From positions 310,001 through 374,000 of the forward strand of contig JAGYJY010000007.1 in the NCBI GenBank assembly GCA_018401745.1: 64,000 bases of DNA. The letters are read 5' to 3'. The number at the start of each line of letters is the position of its first letter. Position 1 is the stretch's first letter. This document shows, in pieces, positions 18,876-29,399 of this stretch. Source of the DNA: Pirellulales bacterium. GTDB taxonomy: Bacteria; Planctomycetota; Planctomycetia; Pirellulales; UBA1268. The position numbers and the translations under genes are program-made. The notes under the pieces were generated by a model that did no database searches, was not told the DNA's origin, and was given only the letters and a program-made list of their open reading frames with translations.

Positions 18876-19919
18876 TCACCCCCCGTCGAACAGCTTTCCT
18901 TGGCTGTCTCCGCGGGGCGTCGCTCCGAGATGCTCCTCGCCCCGTGGGGTGAGCCGGCGGCCTCTCGGCGTGCGGATGATCAGTTCGCACCGCAGCAGGT
19001 AGGGCTCCACGTCATCTTCGAGGGTGTCGGGGCTGCTGCTCATCGTGTGGGCGACCGCGTCGATTCCCACAGGACCGCCGGCGAACACACGATGAATGGT
19101 CTCCAGATACCGGCGGTCGAAGGCATCGAGGCCGAGGCTGTCGATCCCCTGCATGTCGAGGGCCGCCTGCACAATCCCGATATCCAGCATGGAATCGGCC
19201 CGACTGGTGGAGTAGTCGCGAATCCAGCGAAGGCGATTGTTGGCCAGCCGCGGCGTGCCACGACTGCGGCGGGCGATCTCTCCTGCCGACACGTCGTCCA
19301 TCGGCATCGAGAGCTTGGCCGCGGAGCGACGGACGATCTCGGCAAGTTCGTCGGTGGTGTAAAACTCCAGGTGTTCCCGCATCATGAACCGATCCCGCAG
19401 CGGGGCGGAAAGCAGTCCGGGCCTCGTGGTTGCCCCAACGAGCGTGAACGGCCGTAGCGGCATGTTGATGGTGCGGGCCGACACGCCGTCGCCAAGCGTG
19501 ATGTCGATGCGAAAGTCTTCCATCGCCGGGTAGAGAAACTCCTCCACAGCCGCGGGAAGCCTGTGAATTTCGTCGATGAAGAGCACCGACCCTTCTTCGG
19601 CGTTGCTCAGGTAGGGCAGCAGGTCTTTCGGGGCCGCCAGGGCTGCACCGCTGGCGATCTGGAGCGCTGCGCCGAGTTCGTTGGGAATGCAGGTGGCAAA
19701 GGTGGTTTTGCCGAGCCCGGGAGGCCCATCGAGCAGAATGTGGCCGAGCACCTCGCGTCGCTTTCGCGATGCGTCGACGGCGATGGAGAGCCGCTCAAAG
19801 GTGGCCCGCTGCCCGACCATTTCGCTCATCCGCTGCGGCCGCAGGTCGCGGTCGTCGCCCTCCGACGGCTCCTCTCCCTCGATCGATGGTGTGCGAAAAC
19901 TGGTCATGGAAGCGTCCAT
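18876..19919 (-). CDS. ruvB: Holliday junction helicase RuvB
   Basis: A 347-aa AAA+ motor that drives branch migration with RuvA. It has DGPPGLGKTT (Walker A), LFIDEIHRL (Walker B), the GATTRPGLLSAPLRDRF sensor/arginine region, and a C-terminal winged helix ending near PRGRRLTPRGEEHLG. ATG 19919 has CAGGAG at good spacing; further upstream codons lack one. It is last of ruvC-ruvA-ruvB. Confidence 0.95.
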   Translation of the reverse strand: MDASMTSFRTPSIEGEEPSEGDDRDLRPQRMSEMVGQRATFERLSIAVDASRKRREVLGHILLDGPPGLGKTTFATCIPNELGAALQIASGAALAAPKDLLPYLSNAEEGSVLFIDEIHRLPAAVEEFLYPAMEDFRIDITLGDGVSARTINMPLRPFTLVGATTRPGLLSAPLRDRFMMREHLEFYTTDELAEIVRRSAAKLSMPMDDVSAGEIARRSRGTPRLANNRLRWIRDYSTSRADSMLDIGIVQAALDMQGIDSLGLDAFDRRYLETIHRVFAGGPVGIDAVAHTMSSSPDTLEDDVEPYLLRCELIIRTPRGRRLTPRGEEHLGATPRGDSQGKLFDGG

Positions 19920-19957
19920 CCGGCGGCTCCTGCGGCATGCATCGGCCTCCTTCAATG

Positions 19958-20584
19958 TCAGCGGGGCTGCTGCATCTGTCTATAGATGACTTCAAGCGCC
20001 TCCTGCACGTCGCGAACCTTTTTCTTTTCGTTGCGAAGAGCTTCGACGAGCCGCCGAGCATCAGATTCTGAGTGGCCGAGCGACCGCAGCACGTCGTAGG
20101 TCTCGCCGTAGACATCCAAACCGCGGATATCGCCCGGTGTGTCCCGGGCCACGAGGAGGGCAAACTTCGGCATCTTTCGCCGCAGCTTTGCCACCATCTG
20201 CTCCGCGGTGGCCGCCCCGATGCCCGGCAACGACGCGAGCAGCTTGGTGTCTTGATCGTCGATCGCCGCGGCGATTTCGGCGACAGGCCGCACAATCGCC
20301 CGCAGCGCCTTGCGGACGCCGACCTTCTCCACCTCGCAGAGCAGCTCAAAAAACTCCCGCTCCACCTCGGAGAGGAAGCCGACGAGCCGAGGGACCAGGT
20401 TACCGCGGGCGGGATTGCCTTCGAGGTATTCCAACGTGTGCAGGGCCACCGCCTGCGTGAGCCGCTGCTGCAGGCTGCGACGGACAATCTCAGGAACAAG
20501 CACTTCGTGCACGTACGGGCCCACGGCCAGTTCGACGCGGTCAAGCTCCACCCGCTCGACAACACCTTCGATTCGACGAATCAC
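19958..20584 (-). CDS. ruvA: Holliday junction-binding protein RuvA
   Basis: A 208-aa RuvA that clamps Holliday junctions and loads RuvB. The N-terminal OB fold, the helix-hairpin-helix LASLPGIGAATAEQMVAKLR and the C-terminal RuvB-binding domain (LRSLGHSESDARRLVEAL) are present. GTG 20584 overlaps the ruvC stop by four bases (GTGA), implying translational coupling. Confidence 0.95.
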   Translation of the reverse strand: MIRRIEGVVERVELDRVELAVGPYVHEVLVPEIVRRSLQQRLTQAVALHTLEYLEGNPARGNLVPRLVGFLSEVEREFFELLCEVEKVGVRKALRAIVRPVAEIAAAIDDQDTKLLASLPGIGAATAEQMVAKLRRKMPKFALLVARDTPGDIRGLDVYGETYDVLRSLGHSESDARRLVEALRNEKKKVRDVQEALEVIYRQMQQPR

Positions 20585-21162
20585 GGGCCAGGCCTCGCAG
20601 AAAGGGGTTGGGGAGCCGCCGACCGCGCCGGTCGCACCCGCAGGTGATAATCGGCCAGGGCAATCGCTAAGGCATCAGCCGCGTCGGCGGGTGACGGCGG
20701 CCGGGCCAGCCCCAGCTCCCGCTGCACCGCTGCCTGCATCTGAGGTTTGCCGGCATGGCCGCTGCCTGTGAGCATGCTTTTCACCCGATTCGGCAGATAG
20801 TCGTGCACGGTCAGCCCCGCCTGGCCGGCGGCCAGGCAGATCACACCGCGGGCATGGCCCATCAAGATAGCTGTCTTCGGGAAACGCCCGTGCACGAACA
20901 GCTGCTCGATTGCCATCGCGGCTGGCCGAAATGTTTCCAGCACTTCAACGACCCCCTTGTGGATCGTGAGCAGCCGCTCTCCGAGCCCTTCGCCCCGCGA
21001 GCGGATGCAGCCCGCCTCGACCAGTTTCGCGCGGCCACCGAAGCACTCGATCACACCGTAGCCGGTGATATTCAGGCCGGGATCAAAGCCGACAATCCGC
21101 AGCGACGGCACTGCCGAAGCGGGGTCGTGCGAGGCCGGCAGAGAAGAAGAAGCCACATCCAT
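20581..21162 (-). CDS. ruvC: Holliday junction resolvase RuvC
   Basis: A 193-aa RNase-H-fold nuclease that cuts Holliday junctions. Catalytic acids are visible in GFDPGLNITGYG, AIEQLF and the C-terminal PADAADALAIALA. About 20 extra residues precede the core (core begins near SLRIVGFDPG), so the true start may be downstream. It heads the ruvCAB set and lies 81 bp after tRNA-Arg on the same strand. Confidence 0.95.
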   Translation of the reverse strand: MDVASSSLPASHDPASAVPSLRIVGFDPGLNITGYGVIECFGGRAKLVEAGCIRSRGEGLGERLLTIHKGVVEVLETFRPAAMAIEQLFVHGRFPKTAILMGHARGVICLAAGQAGLTVHDYLPNRVKSMLTGSGHAGKPQMQAAVQRELGLARPPSPADAADALAIALADYHLRVRPARSAAPQPLSARPGP

Positions 21163-21243
21163 GCACTGCAGCGTAGCGTTGCAGAGAGCCAGGCCCCAAG
21201 ATCACTCGCCAATGCCGTGGCGGAAGAGGGCAGGGAGGGCAAA

Positions 21244-21317
<74 letters not shown>

Positions 21318-21342
21318 CCAGTATTCGGAATATAGCACGCCC

Positions 21343-24235
21343 TCATCGCTTTTTCACCCGGGCCCACTCGACAAACCCGTCGTGATCAACGGTCAGCCCA
21401 TCCAGCGGCAGGGCCACGAGGTCTTCGGCGTCGCCGCGCTGGCCGGCAAAGCCGGCTCCGAGGGCCAGCGGCTGGTCATCGCTGAAGGCCTCCATTCCGG
21501 CCCAATCTGCAAGCCCCAGAGATCGCCGGAGGCCCGCCGTCGGCCAAACGACGCTGCCGTTGAGCACACGGCCGAGCGTGCCCGGCTTCAAGGTCAGCTC
21601 ATGATCGCCGGCATTCCGGGTCGGAGGGGTGTTCATCGAGAGCAGGCCGCCGCAGCCCGCGGGAGCGAAGGCCACGACGGGGGTGATCCCACATGCCTGG
21701 GAAAACAACGCGGCGGCCTCTTCAAACGCCGGAAGCTCAGCCGCATCAGTGAGCACGGCCACGACCACGCTCAGCTGCGTCGGCAGCGAGGCCTTGCCCG
21801 TCGACACGATCACAAGCTGCCCTGGCTCCGCAATCCAGACGGTCGCGGGGCCACAGGCAAGCTGGGCCTCGAGGACGTCAGCCGTCGCGGGCGGCTCAGC
21901 CCAGATTCCATGGACTCCCAGCAGAGGGCCGGCGAACTGCCCGAGCGGGCCCGAGAGGGGATGCTCTGCCGTCAGGGTGCTCAGCAGGGAGTCGCTGCGG
22001 CGAAGCACGCAGCCTCCGTCGAATGCTTCGGCGGTCGCTGCCATGCCAGCCCAATCGACACCTCCAATCCCATCCCGATCAAACGCCTCGAGGAGGCCAG
22101 CAGCCTGCCACTGCCGCTGCTGCTCGCGACCGGTTTGCCGTTGCCCACAAGCGTCGATGGCGACAATGCGGCGGCCGTGGCGACGGCACCACCGCGGGAT
22201 GTCGCGGGAACCACGACGGGTGGTCCGCATTCTGCGGCGGACCGCCGTTGCCGCGACCTCCTGGATGGCGAGCCTGGCGACGGATGCTGGAGTGCCTGCC
22301 GGCAGACTGGGGCCGTAGGTGAGCGTGAGGCGGCGGCGGCGCAGGCTGCGAGGCCACTTGAGGAGGCTCGTGCCTTCGGAAAAGGAGAGCACGCTGCCCC
22401 ACATGCCGTCGATGGAAAGCGGAGTCATCGGGGCTTCGATGCGTTGAAAGATCCAGTCGAGGCCTCGCTTGAAGGGAAGAATCTGGCCGGTCCGCGAGAT
22501 GCCGCCCTCGCAGAAGATTCCAATGCAGTCACCGTCGGAGAGGCCCGTCTGAATGGTCTTCATGGCTCGGCCGATCGACTTGGGCCTGGGGTCGAAGAGA
22601 ATGAACTGCCACTGATCCGAGAGCATGCGGAGGAAGCGGCCGCGGATGTTGGGCCCAAAGACCACCATGCGGATCGGGCGAGGACAGGCCAGCACGGCCA
22701 CAAAGCCGTCGAGCCAGGAGATGTGGTTGGCGATCACAACCAGCGGCCCCTTCTCGGGCACCAGATCGTCGCGCCGCACACAGAAGCGGTAGCGAAGGTT
22801 CACAAGGCCCCGCACCAGGATTCGCAGCGTGGCCCGGGGGGCGGCATAGACCGCGACGCAGAGCTCTGCCAGCGAGAGCAGCCCGAAGAGGGCAAACACA
22901 CCCCTAGCAGAGAGGAGCGGCCGAGCGAGATCGCCCTCACCCACGGGCACCCGCAGTGCGTAGTAGCCGAGCGACGCGAGGAACATCCCAGCAAACACAA
23001 GCAGATTTGTGGAGGCGAGCACCGCAGCGAGGCGCCCCGGTGGGCTCTTTTCCTGCATCGATGCTTCCAGCGGCACGTCAAACATGCCGGCCCCAACACC
23101 GAGAAGGCCCAGCCAGAAGACCGGAAACACCAGCCGAAGTGTTGGGGATCCAGCAACGAAAACCCCGCCTCCTGAGACGGCCAGCGCAAAGCAGGCGATG
23201 GCCATCAGGGCCGCACCGACGGGCACAAAACCGAGATCCACCTTCGATCCCGCATCAATCCCGCGCTTGGAAAAAGTCCCCGCAATCAGGCTGCCGATGC
23301 CAATGCCACTCACCAGCGAAACCAGCAAGGGAATGACTTCGCTCTGGGTCGTCGATCCCGATTCCACGGCGTATTGATCGACATTCAGCTGGGCAACTGC
23401 CGCCACGGCCCAAAACACAACGATCCCTGCCGCCGCCCCGGCGAGCTGCGGCGACGTCGCGAGCCGACGCATATCGTCAAACGTCTTGGCAAGGATGTTC
23501 CAAGGAGGCGGGAGCCAAGGGGTCGGCAGGCGGGATCCTCGGCAGCCGCAGCGACACGAGCCAGCCGACAACGGCCACCCCCAGCAGCGCGGAGGCTGCG
23601 GGCAGCGTGTTGGCAAAGGGAACGCTGGCAAGCCAGCCCTCCCCAGGCTCGGGGAGCTGGCCGGCAGGCACCCAGGTGAGATCGGCCAGCCAGTTGCCAG
23701 CCGCCATGCCCACGAGCGTGGCGGCGAGCGAGGCCATGGCAAACACCCCATTCGCCGAGGCGAGCCGTTCTGCGGGCACGGTCTCGGGAATCGTGCCGAT
23801 CAGGCTCGGGTTGAGCAGGGTCGTCTGCACGGCGAACAGGCCTGTGGCACCCATCAGGAGCCAAAGGCCGAGCGGAATACCCGCGATCAAGGGCCCCGCG
23901 TCAGCGCCCCAGGCAGCGAAAGCCGCGGTGACGATGGCGATCCCGATCTCACCGAACTTGCCAGCAACCACGACCGTCCGCTTGGCGAGCCGGTCGCCCA
24001 GCCAGCCAGAGAGCCAGGCCAGAAGGATGAAGGGCAAAACATAGACGATCGTGCCGATGGTCAGCACTGCCGCATGCGAGCTGCCGACCTGATCAGCAGC
24101 GTGCTTGCCCAGCCCAATCACCAGCCAACGGGCAAGGTTGTCGTTGAGAACCGTCAGGATCCGCACAACCAGCAGGTCCCGAAACGCAGACGATTCCGCA
24201 GCGGAATCGGATGACGACCGCGGGTGTTCAGCCAA
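21343..24235 (-). pseudogene. Aas/LplT-like MFS transporter fused to PlsC acyltransferase, one frameshift
   Basis: Residues about 1-240 are the first half of an MFS transporter (DLLVVRILTVLNDNLARWLV). After a one-base shift at 23502-23503, the second half follows, with helices from QLAGAAAGIVVFWAVAAVAQ. Next comes a PlsC lysophospholipid acyltransferase domain: the HX4D motif ANHISWLDG, then FCEGGISRTGQ. This order matches LplT-Aas lysophospholipid repair proteins. Where Aas has an AMP-forming acyl-ACP synthetase, about 280 residues here only loosely resemble it (QACGITPVV, KPGTLGRVL) and lack the SGTTGxPKG motif, so the ligase appears reduced. Removing one base gives one protein of about 963 aa. 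Confidence 0.72.
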
Positions 24236-24566
24236 GGTGTCGTTCCTTCAATCCGTCAATCCGTGTCCACCTGCAACGCACGAGGCCAGACCTCTGCGGG
24301 CCGTCACAGATTTCCCGCATCCGCCATGGTTGTCATCGGAAAACCAACACGCCGTCAACGCCGTATCATCGTGTGGATGGCGTGGCTGACCGACCGAGGT
24401 TCCCTCGACGGCTCAGGCCGGGCATCCGGAGCGGAGAACGGACTGCAGCCCGCAGGACCTCCTCTCGGCTCATTGCCAAGAGCCGCTTCTGAACGTACGC
24501 TCAGCAGTGAAGGTGGGCCGGGGCTCATCCGTTGCCTGAGAGTCGCGGGAGAATAGGAAAACCTCA
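24236..24566. other. Divergent intergenic region, no gene seen
   Basis: These 331 bp separate the Aas-like gene (minus) from a secreted-protein gene (plus) and should hold both promoters. Nothing coding-like was found. AGGA at about 24556 serves as ribosome site for the plus-strand gene. Confidence 0.4.
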
Positions 24567-25106
24567 ATGCAAACGTCTCATCAGGCTCGATCCGGTTGCC
24601 TCGAAGCACGGGTTCCGCTGCTGATGGCCATGGTGATCGGATGCGGGATGGCGGCCCACGCAGACGGCCAAATGATCGTCTACGACACCCTGCGGCCGGT
24701 CATGGTTGCCAGCCCGGTGGTGGCAGCACAGCCCATCGTCACGTCGCGGCCGTACGTCTCAACATACGTCCCGAGCGGCAACTATGCGGCCGTGACCGCT
24801 TTCTCTCCTCCCGTGGTTCCCGTTGCGGGCTTTGCTCCGGCAGCAGCGATGCCAGTGACCGTCGCTCGCCCAGTTGTCGCGGCCGTGCCCTCCAGTTCAC
24901 TTGCCGTCACGAGCTACTACGCTCCAGCGGGCTATCCCGCGGCTGTTGTCAGCTCCACCGCTGCAGTGCCAGTCACCGTTGCGTACACACCGACAGTGGC
25001 GGCTGGCTACGCAGTTCCGGGTGTGGCCACCGTGCCCGTGCGACGAGGACTGTTTGGTCGTCGCATCGGCTACGAAACAGTGCCGGTCACCTACGTCGTG
25101 CCGTAA
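24567..25106 (+). CDS. Exported Val/Ala/Pro-rich low-complexity protein
   Basis: A 179-aa protein with an N-terminal signal peptide (VPLLMAMVIGCGMAAHADG) and a mature part made of V/A/P/T/Y-rich segments (for example PVVAAQPIVTSRPYVSTYVP). It ends GLFGRRIGYETVPVTYVVP. No domain is recognised. Such repetitive exported proteins are common in planctomycetes and may be envelope components. An RBS (AGGA) is eight bases upstream and a hairpin follows the stop. Confidence 0.7.
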   Translation: MQTSHQARSGCLEARVPLLMAMVIGCGMAAHADGQMIVYDTLRPVMVASPVVAAQPIVTSRPYVSTYVPSGNYAAVTAFSPPVVPVAGFAPAAAMPVTVARPVVAAVPSSSLAVTSYYAPAGYPAAVVSSTAAVPVTVAYTPTVAAGYAVPGVATVPVRRGLFGRRIGYETVPVTYVVP

Positions 25107-25121
25107 GCCAGGCCTGGGCAT

Positions 25122-25159
25122 GCCGACGGCCTGTCCACGCATTCGCAGGCCCCGTCGGC
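25122..25159 (+). terminator. Possible terminator hairpin after the secreted-protein gene
   Basis: GCCGACGGCCTG pairs with CAGGCCCCGTCGGC over 12 bp with a CC bulge, starting 16 bases past the stop. The T-tract after it is weak (GGGTTTCC), so intrinsic termination is only possible. Confidence 0.4.
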
Positions 25160-25304
25160 AGGGTTTCCTGCGGGCGGACTCGCAATCCGATTCGTGTTTT
25201 TCTTGACCACATCCGTGGCCTCTCTATAGTGTCCGGCGGTCGTCTTGTGATGGCGGCAGCGGACTCGGACTCAGGACGGTTCGAGGTTCCGTGTGGGAGA
25301 GCGG

Positions 25305-26973
25305 ATGACGCAGACGGTTAACATCATTGGAGCCGGGCCGGGCGGCCTCGCCGCCGCCATGCTTTTGGCTCACGCGGGCCTCGAGGGTTCGCGTCATCGA
25401 GCGGCAAGCCACGCCCGGCGGCCGCACCTCGACTATCGAAACGGGCGAGGGCTTTCGTTTCGATCTCGGGCCCACGTTTTTCCTCTACCCGAAGGTTTTG
25501 TCTGAAATCTTCCAGGTCTGTGGTCGTCGGCTGGAAGATGAAGTCGAGATGGTGCGGCTCGATCCGCAGTATCGAATCACCTTTGGAGGCGGTGGCGAAC
25601 TGCTCGCCACGCCCGACGTGGAGCGGATGGAGAAGGCTGTCACGGCACTTTCGCCGGCCGATGCGGGCTCCTTCACGAGATTCATGGAGGCCAATCGGCG
25701 AAAGTTCGAGCGGTTTGCCCCGTTTTTGCAGCAGCCGTTTGAGAGCTGGCTCGACCTGGCGAGCCCAGACCTTGTGCGGCTGATGCCGATGCTCAAGCCG
25801 TGGAAGAGCCTCGATGCGGAACTGGGCACCTTCTTCTCCGACGAACGGGTGCGGCTGGCCTTCACCTTTCAGTCGAAGTATCTCGGCATGTCGCCGTTTC
25901 GGTGCCCGAGCCTCTTTTCGATCCTGTCGTTTCTGGAATACGAGCATGGGGTCTATCACCCCATCGGCGGCTGCGGGGAAGTCTCGCGGGTGATGGCCAG
26001 AATCGCGAGCGAGATGGGCGTCGAGATTCACTACGAAGAGCCCGTCACCAAACTGCGGTTTGAGAAGCGGCGAGTGATCGGGGCAGACACGACCGAGGGT
26101 TCTTACGACGCCGATGCCACCGTGATGAATGCAGACTTTGCCCGGTGCATGACGAGGCTCGTGCCCGACAACCTGCGTCGGCGGTGGAACGACCGCTCGA
26201 TCGCGTCGAAGCGGTATTCATGCTCGACGTTTATGCTGTATCTCGGGATCGAGGGTCGCTACGACGACGTGCCGCACCACACGATCTATCTCTCGGAGAA
26301 CTACCGCGAGAATCTCGCCGACATCGAGAAGCGTCATGTGCTCACGAAGGATCCGTCGATGTATGTGCAGAATGCCTGCGTCACCGATTCTTCGCTTGCA
26401 CCGGAGGGCATGAGCACGCTGTATTTGCTCGTCCCCGTCACCCACAGGCATCCGAACGTCGACTGGCGGCGGGAAGCTGCAGGCTTTCGCGAACGCACCC
26501 TCGACCAACTCGAAAAACTCGGACTCCCAGGAGTCCGCGAACGCATCCGCTACGAAAAGATGGTCACGCCAGACGACTGGCAGGACGACTACGAGATCTA
26601 TCGTGGCGCCACGTTCAACCTTTCACACGACCTTGGGCAGATGCTTCACCGGCGGCCGCACAACCGCTTCGAGGATCTCGAGGGCTGTTATTTGGTTGGC
26701 GGAGGCACGCACCCGGGCAGCGGCCTCCCCGTGATCTATTCGTCTGCAAAGATAACGACGCAGCTGTTGCTTGATGATCTCGGTGTGCCGGGCGGCGGGG
26801 CTGCGAGCGACATTGGGCTGGCTGCGGCGGTGCCTGCGAAAACCGCAAGCCCGCGGGTTCCCGTGACGGCAAGCATGACGGGTGGCCTTGCCGCTGAACA
26901 CTCAACTACCGTGGTCTCGGCGGCAGCCGTGGTAGAGGCGGTCGCCGCTGCAACGAGGAATCGACCGGGATGA
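25305..26973 (+). pseudogene. CrtI/CrtN-type carotenoid desaturase, one frameshift
   Basis: An FAD-dependent phytoene-desaturase family enzyme. The nucleotide-binding motif IIGAGPGGLAAAMLLAHAG is in one frame and the remainder (VIERQATPGGRTSTIE, then FDLGPTFF) in another. An extra G at 25385-25387 explains the shift; corrected, the protein is about 555 aa. C-terminal motifs (YLVGGGTHPGSGLPVIYSSA) are intact. It overlaps the next desaturase by four bases (ATGA). The pair with acyl- and glycosyltransferases suggests C30 carotenoid synthesis, so crtN is the nearest named relative by context, not by proof. Confidence 0.82.
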
Positions 26974-28562
26974 TTGCAACGTCCAAGGCAAACGAATCGC
27001 GGTCTGCCGAGGGGCGGTCGCGGGTTGTGGTGATTGGCAGTGGCCTGGCCGGTCTGGCTGCGACCTGCACGCTGGCGGCTCGCGGCTACGCCGTCACGCT
27101 CTGCGATAAAAACTCATGGCTCGGCGGCAAGGCAGCCGTGCTCTCCGAAGGCGGCTACCGCTTCGACATGGGGCCGACGATCCTCACCATCCCCGAGGTG
27201 CTTCGTCGGGTCTTTGCCGAGGCGGGTCGCGACCTGCACGAAGAACTCGATCTCGTGCCGCTCGATCCGCAGTGGCGAAGCTTCTTCACCGATGGCACGA
27301 CGCTCGACCTCGTCCCCGATGTCGCTGAGATGCGGCGGAATCTCGACACGCTGGCGCCAGGCTGCAAAGCAGGCGACGGCTACGAGCGGTTCATGGAGCT
27401 TGCCAAGCGGCTGCACCAACTGTCGGACGACTACTTTTTCTGGCGGCCGGTCGGCGGCATGAAAGACATGTTCGACAGCAAGCGAGGCCTCTCGCTCGGC
27501 CTGCTGAAAGAGATCATGGGCATGCGGCCGGGCCACAGCGTGGGCGGCACGGTGCGGGCTTTTGTGCCCGACGAGCGGGCGGCCCAGATGTTCGACCACT
27601 TCACGCAGTACGTTGGCAGCAACCCAGAAAACACACCGGCGGTGCTCTGTGGCATCGCCAGCATGCAGTCGCGGGACGGCGTCTGGTATCCGATGGGCGG
27701 CACCAGGGCCGTGCCGGAGGCCCTCGCCGCACTTGCGACCGATCTTGGCGTCGAGATCCGCACCGAGTGCCCCGTGCAGAGGATTCGCACGGAAGGGGGC
27801 AAAGTGGTCGGGGTGGAGACCGCATCTGGTGAGTTCATTCCCGCGGCGGCGGTTGTCAGCAACTCCGACAGCGTGCGAACCCACCGTGAGCTGCTCGATC
27901 AACCCACCGCAGCGAAGTTCCTTCGCCGGCGAGGCTATGAGCCGGCCTGCTCCGGGGTGGTGCTTTACCTCGGCCTCAAGCGTCGCTACGAGCAACTGCT
28001 GCACCACAACTTTGTGTTTTCTCGTGATCCGCATGAGGAGTTTGAGTGGATCTACCGCAAGGGTGAGCCTGCTCCCGATCCGACTGCCTACGTGTGCGCC
28101 CCGGCGACGACTGAGCCTGGGGTCGCTCCCGAGGGCGGCGAGGCGCTCTATGTCCTCGTGCACACGCCCTACCTGCGGCCGCACCACGACTGGTCGAAGA
28201 TGCTGCCGGCCTACCGCAATACGATCATCGAGAAGCTGCGATCGACCGCCGGCATGGAAGACATCGAAGACCGCATTGAGGTGGAGCGCACCCTCACACC
28301 GCAAGACATCAACGATCGCTACCATGTGCTCAACGGAGCGATCTATGGGCTCGCCAGCCACGGCCGTTTTCTGGGGGCCTTCAAGCCTTCCAACCGTTCG
28401 CCCGACGTTGAGGGGCTCTACCTAGCCGGAGGCGCAGCCCATCCCGGACCAGGCATGCCGATGGTGATGATGTCGGGGTGGATTGCCGCCGACTGTGTTG
28501 ACAAGGATGGGCTCGTGGAGCGGTCTCGCTCGTCGCAGCCATCGCCGGTGATGGCCTCCTGA
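26970..28562 (+). CDS. CrtI/CrtP-type carotenoid desaturase/oxidase
   Basis: A 530-aa FAD enzyme of the phytoene desaturase family. The dinucleotide motif VIGSGLAGLAATCTLAARG is at residues about 21-39, followed by GGYRFDMGPTILTIPEV. The C-terminal signature is LYLAGGAAHPGPGMPMVMMS. The start overlaps the preceding desaturase stop (ATGA), so the two are co-translated. In the C30 pathway two such enzymes act in series, one desaturating the backbone and one oxidising the end group. Which step this one performs cannot be read from the sequence. Confidence 0.87.
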   Translation: MIATSKANESRSAEGRSRVVVIGSGLAGLAATCTLAARGYAVTLCDKNSWLGGKAAVLSEGGYRFDMGPTILTIPEVLRRVFAEAGRDLHEELDLVPLDPQWRSFFTDGTTLDLVPDVAEMRRNLDTLAPGCKAGDGYERFMELAKRLHQLSDDYFFWRPVGGMKDMFDSKRGLSLGLLKEIMGMRPGHSVGGTVRAFVPDERAAQMFDHFTQYVGSNPENTPAVLCGIASMQSRDGVWYPMGGTRAVPEALAALATDLGVEIRTECPVQRIRTEGGKVVGVETASGEFIPAAAVVSNSDSVRTHRELLDQPTAAKFLRRRGYEPACSGVVLYLGLKRRYEQLLHHNFVFSRDPHEEFEWIYRKGEPAPDPTAYVCAPATTEPGVAPEGGEALYVLVHTPYLRPHHDWSKMLPAYRNTIIEKLRSTAGMEDIEDRIEVERTLTPQDINDRYHVLNGAIYGLASHGRFLGAFKPSNRSPDVEGLYLAGGAAHPGPGMPMVMMSGWIAADCVDKDGLVERSRSSQPSPVMAS

Positions 28563-28586
28563 CTCTCTCGCGGCAGTCGAACCGCC

Positions 28587-29396
28587 ATGGCCGTCTCAGG
28601 CACGCACGATCAGCAGGGACTCCCCCCGTTTTCGCGAACGCGGTTTGGCTGGTTCATGACGTATGTGCGGTGGTTCTTCCGCCGCCATTTCCACGCCTTG
28701 CGGCTGCTCGACGGCAGCCATCCGGCAATCGACGGCCGCTCGCTTGTCGTCTATACCAACCATCCCGGCTGGTGGGATCCCTTGGTGTTTCTGCTCGTGG
28801 CGGAGCAGCTCTACCCAGAGCGGCTCAACTACGGGCCGATCGACGCGTCTGCCCTGGGGAAATACCGCTTTCTGGAGTCGATCGGCTTCCTGGGCATCGA
28901 ACCCGGCACCTGGCAGGGCTCAAAGAAGTTTCTCCGCTCGGCGCGGGCCAGCCAGCAGCGAACTGACACGATCTTCTGGATCACCGCGGCAGGCACGTTT
29001 GTCGACCCGCGGGTCCGGCCAGTGCCGATTCGACCGGGAGTCGCCCATGTTGCCGCTGGCGGTGAAGGGCTGCTCGTGCCGATGGCGATGGAGTATCCGT
29101 ATTGGAACGAGCGGCTCCCCGAAGCCCTCGTCGCGTTTGGCGAACCGATCGACCTTTCGACCGCTGACGCACGTTCGACCGATGCATGGCAGGAGCAGCT
29201 CACCGACGCCCTCGCTGCCACGCAGGAACAGCTGGCTGAGGCCGCGATGGCCCGCGACGCAGCGGCCTTCCGCACGTTGGCCGTAGGACGCGAGGGTGTC
29301 GGGACCGTCTACGACACGCTCCGCTGGGCCTCCGCCCGGCTGCGAGGCAAGCGATTCGATCCGTCACACACAGGCACGACTCTGGAGCAGCGCTAA
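28587..29396 (+). CDS. PlsC-like acyltransferase in carotenoid cluster (CrtO-like by context)
   Basis: A 269-aa protein with the acyltransferase HX4D motif in NHPGWWDPLVF and a relaxed second block (AGTFVDPR). It lacks obvious long transmembrane spans and is probably membrane-peripheral. It lies 24 bp after the second desaturase and three bases before the glycosyltransferase. Staphyloxanthin-type pathways use an acyltransferase to esterify a glycosylated carotenoid, which fits this position. Acyl donor and target are inferred. Confidence 0.75.
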   Translation: MAVSGTHDQQGLPPFSRTRFGWFMTYVRWFFRRHFHALRLLDGSHPAIDGRSLVVYTNHPGWWDPLVFLLVAEQLYPERLNYGPIDASALGKYRFLESIGFLGIEPGTWQGSKKFLRSARASQQRTDTIFWITAAGTFVDPRVRPVPIRPGVAHVAAGGEGLLVPMAMEYPYWNERLPEALVAFGEPIDLSTADARSTDAWQEQLTDALAATQEQLAEAAMARDAAAFRTLAVGREGVGTVYDTLRWASARLRGKRFDPSHTGTTLEQR

Positions 29397-29399
29397 ACC

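Noticed and set aside
21382..23175. Long plus-strand open frame of 597 codons opposite the Aas-like gene
   Set aside because: It is a shadow of a recognisable minus-strand gene in GC-rich DNA, with no family similarity and an unnatural composition.
24520..24560. CCTGAGAGTCGCGGGAG upstream of the secreted-protein gene, reminiscent of riboswitch CTGAGA motifs
   Set aside because: No matching partner segments for TPP, glycine or other known riboswitches were found, and the gene is not metabolic.
27114..28361. Minus-strand 415-codon open frame opposite the second desaturase
   Set aside because: It lies within a well-conserved FAD enzyme and has no recognisable protein features.
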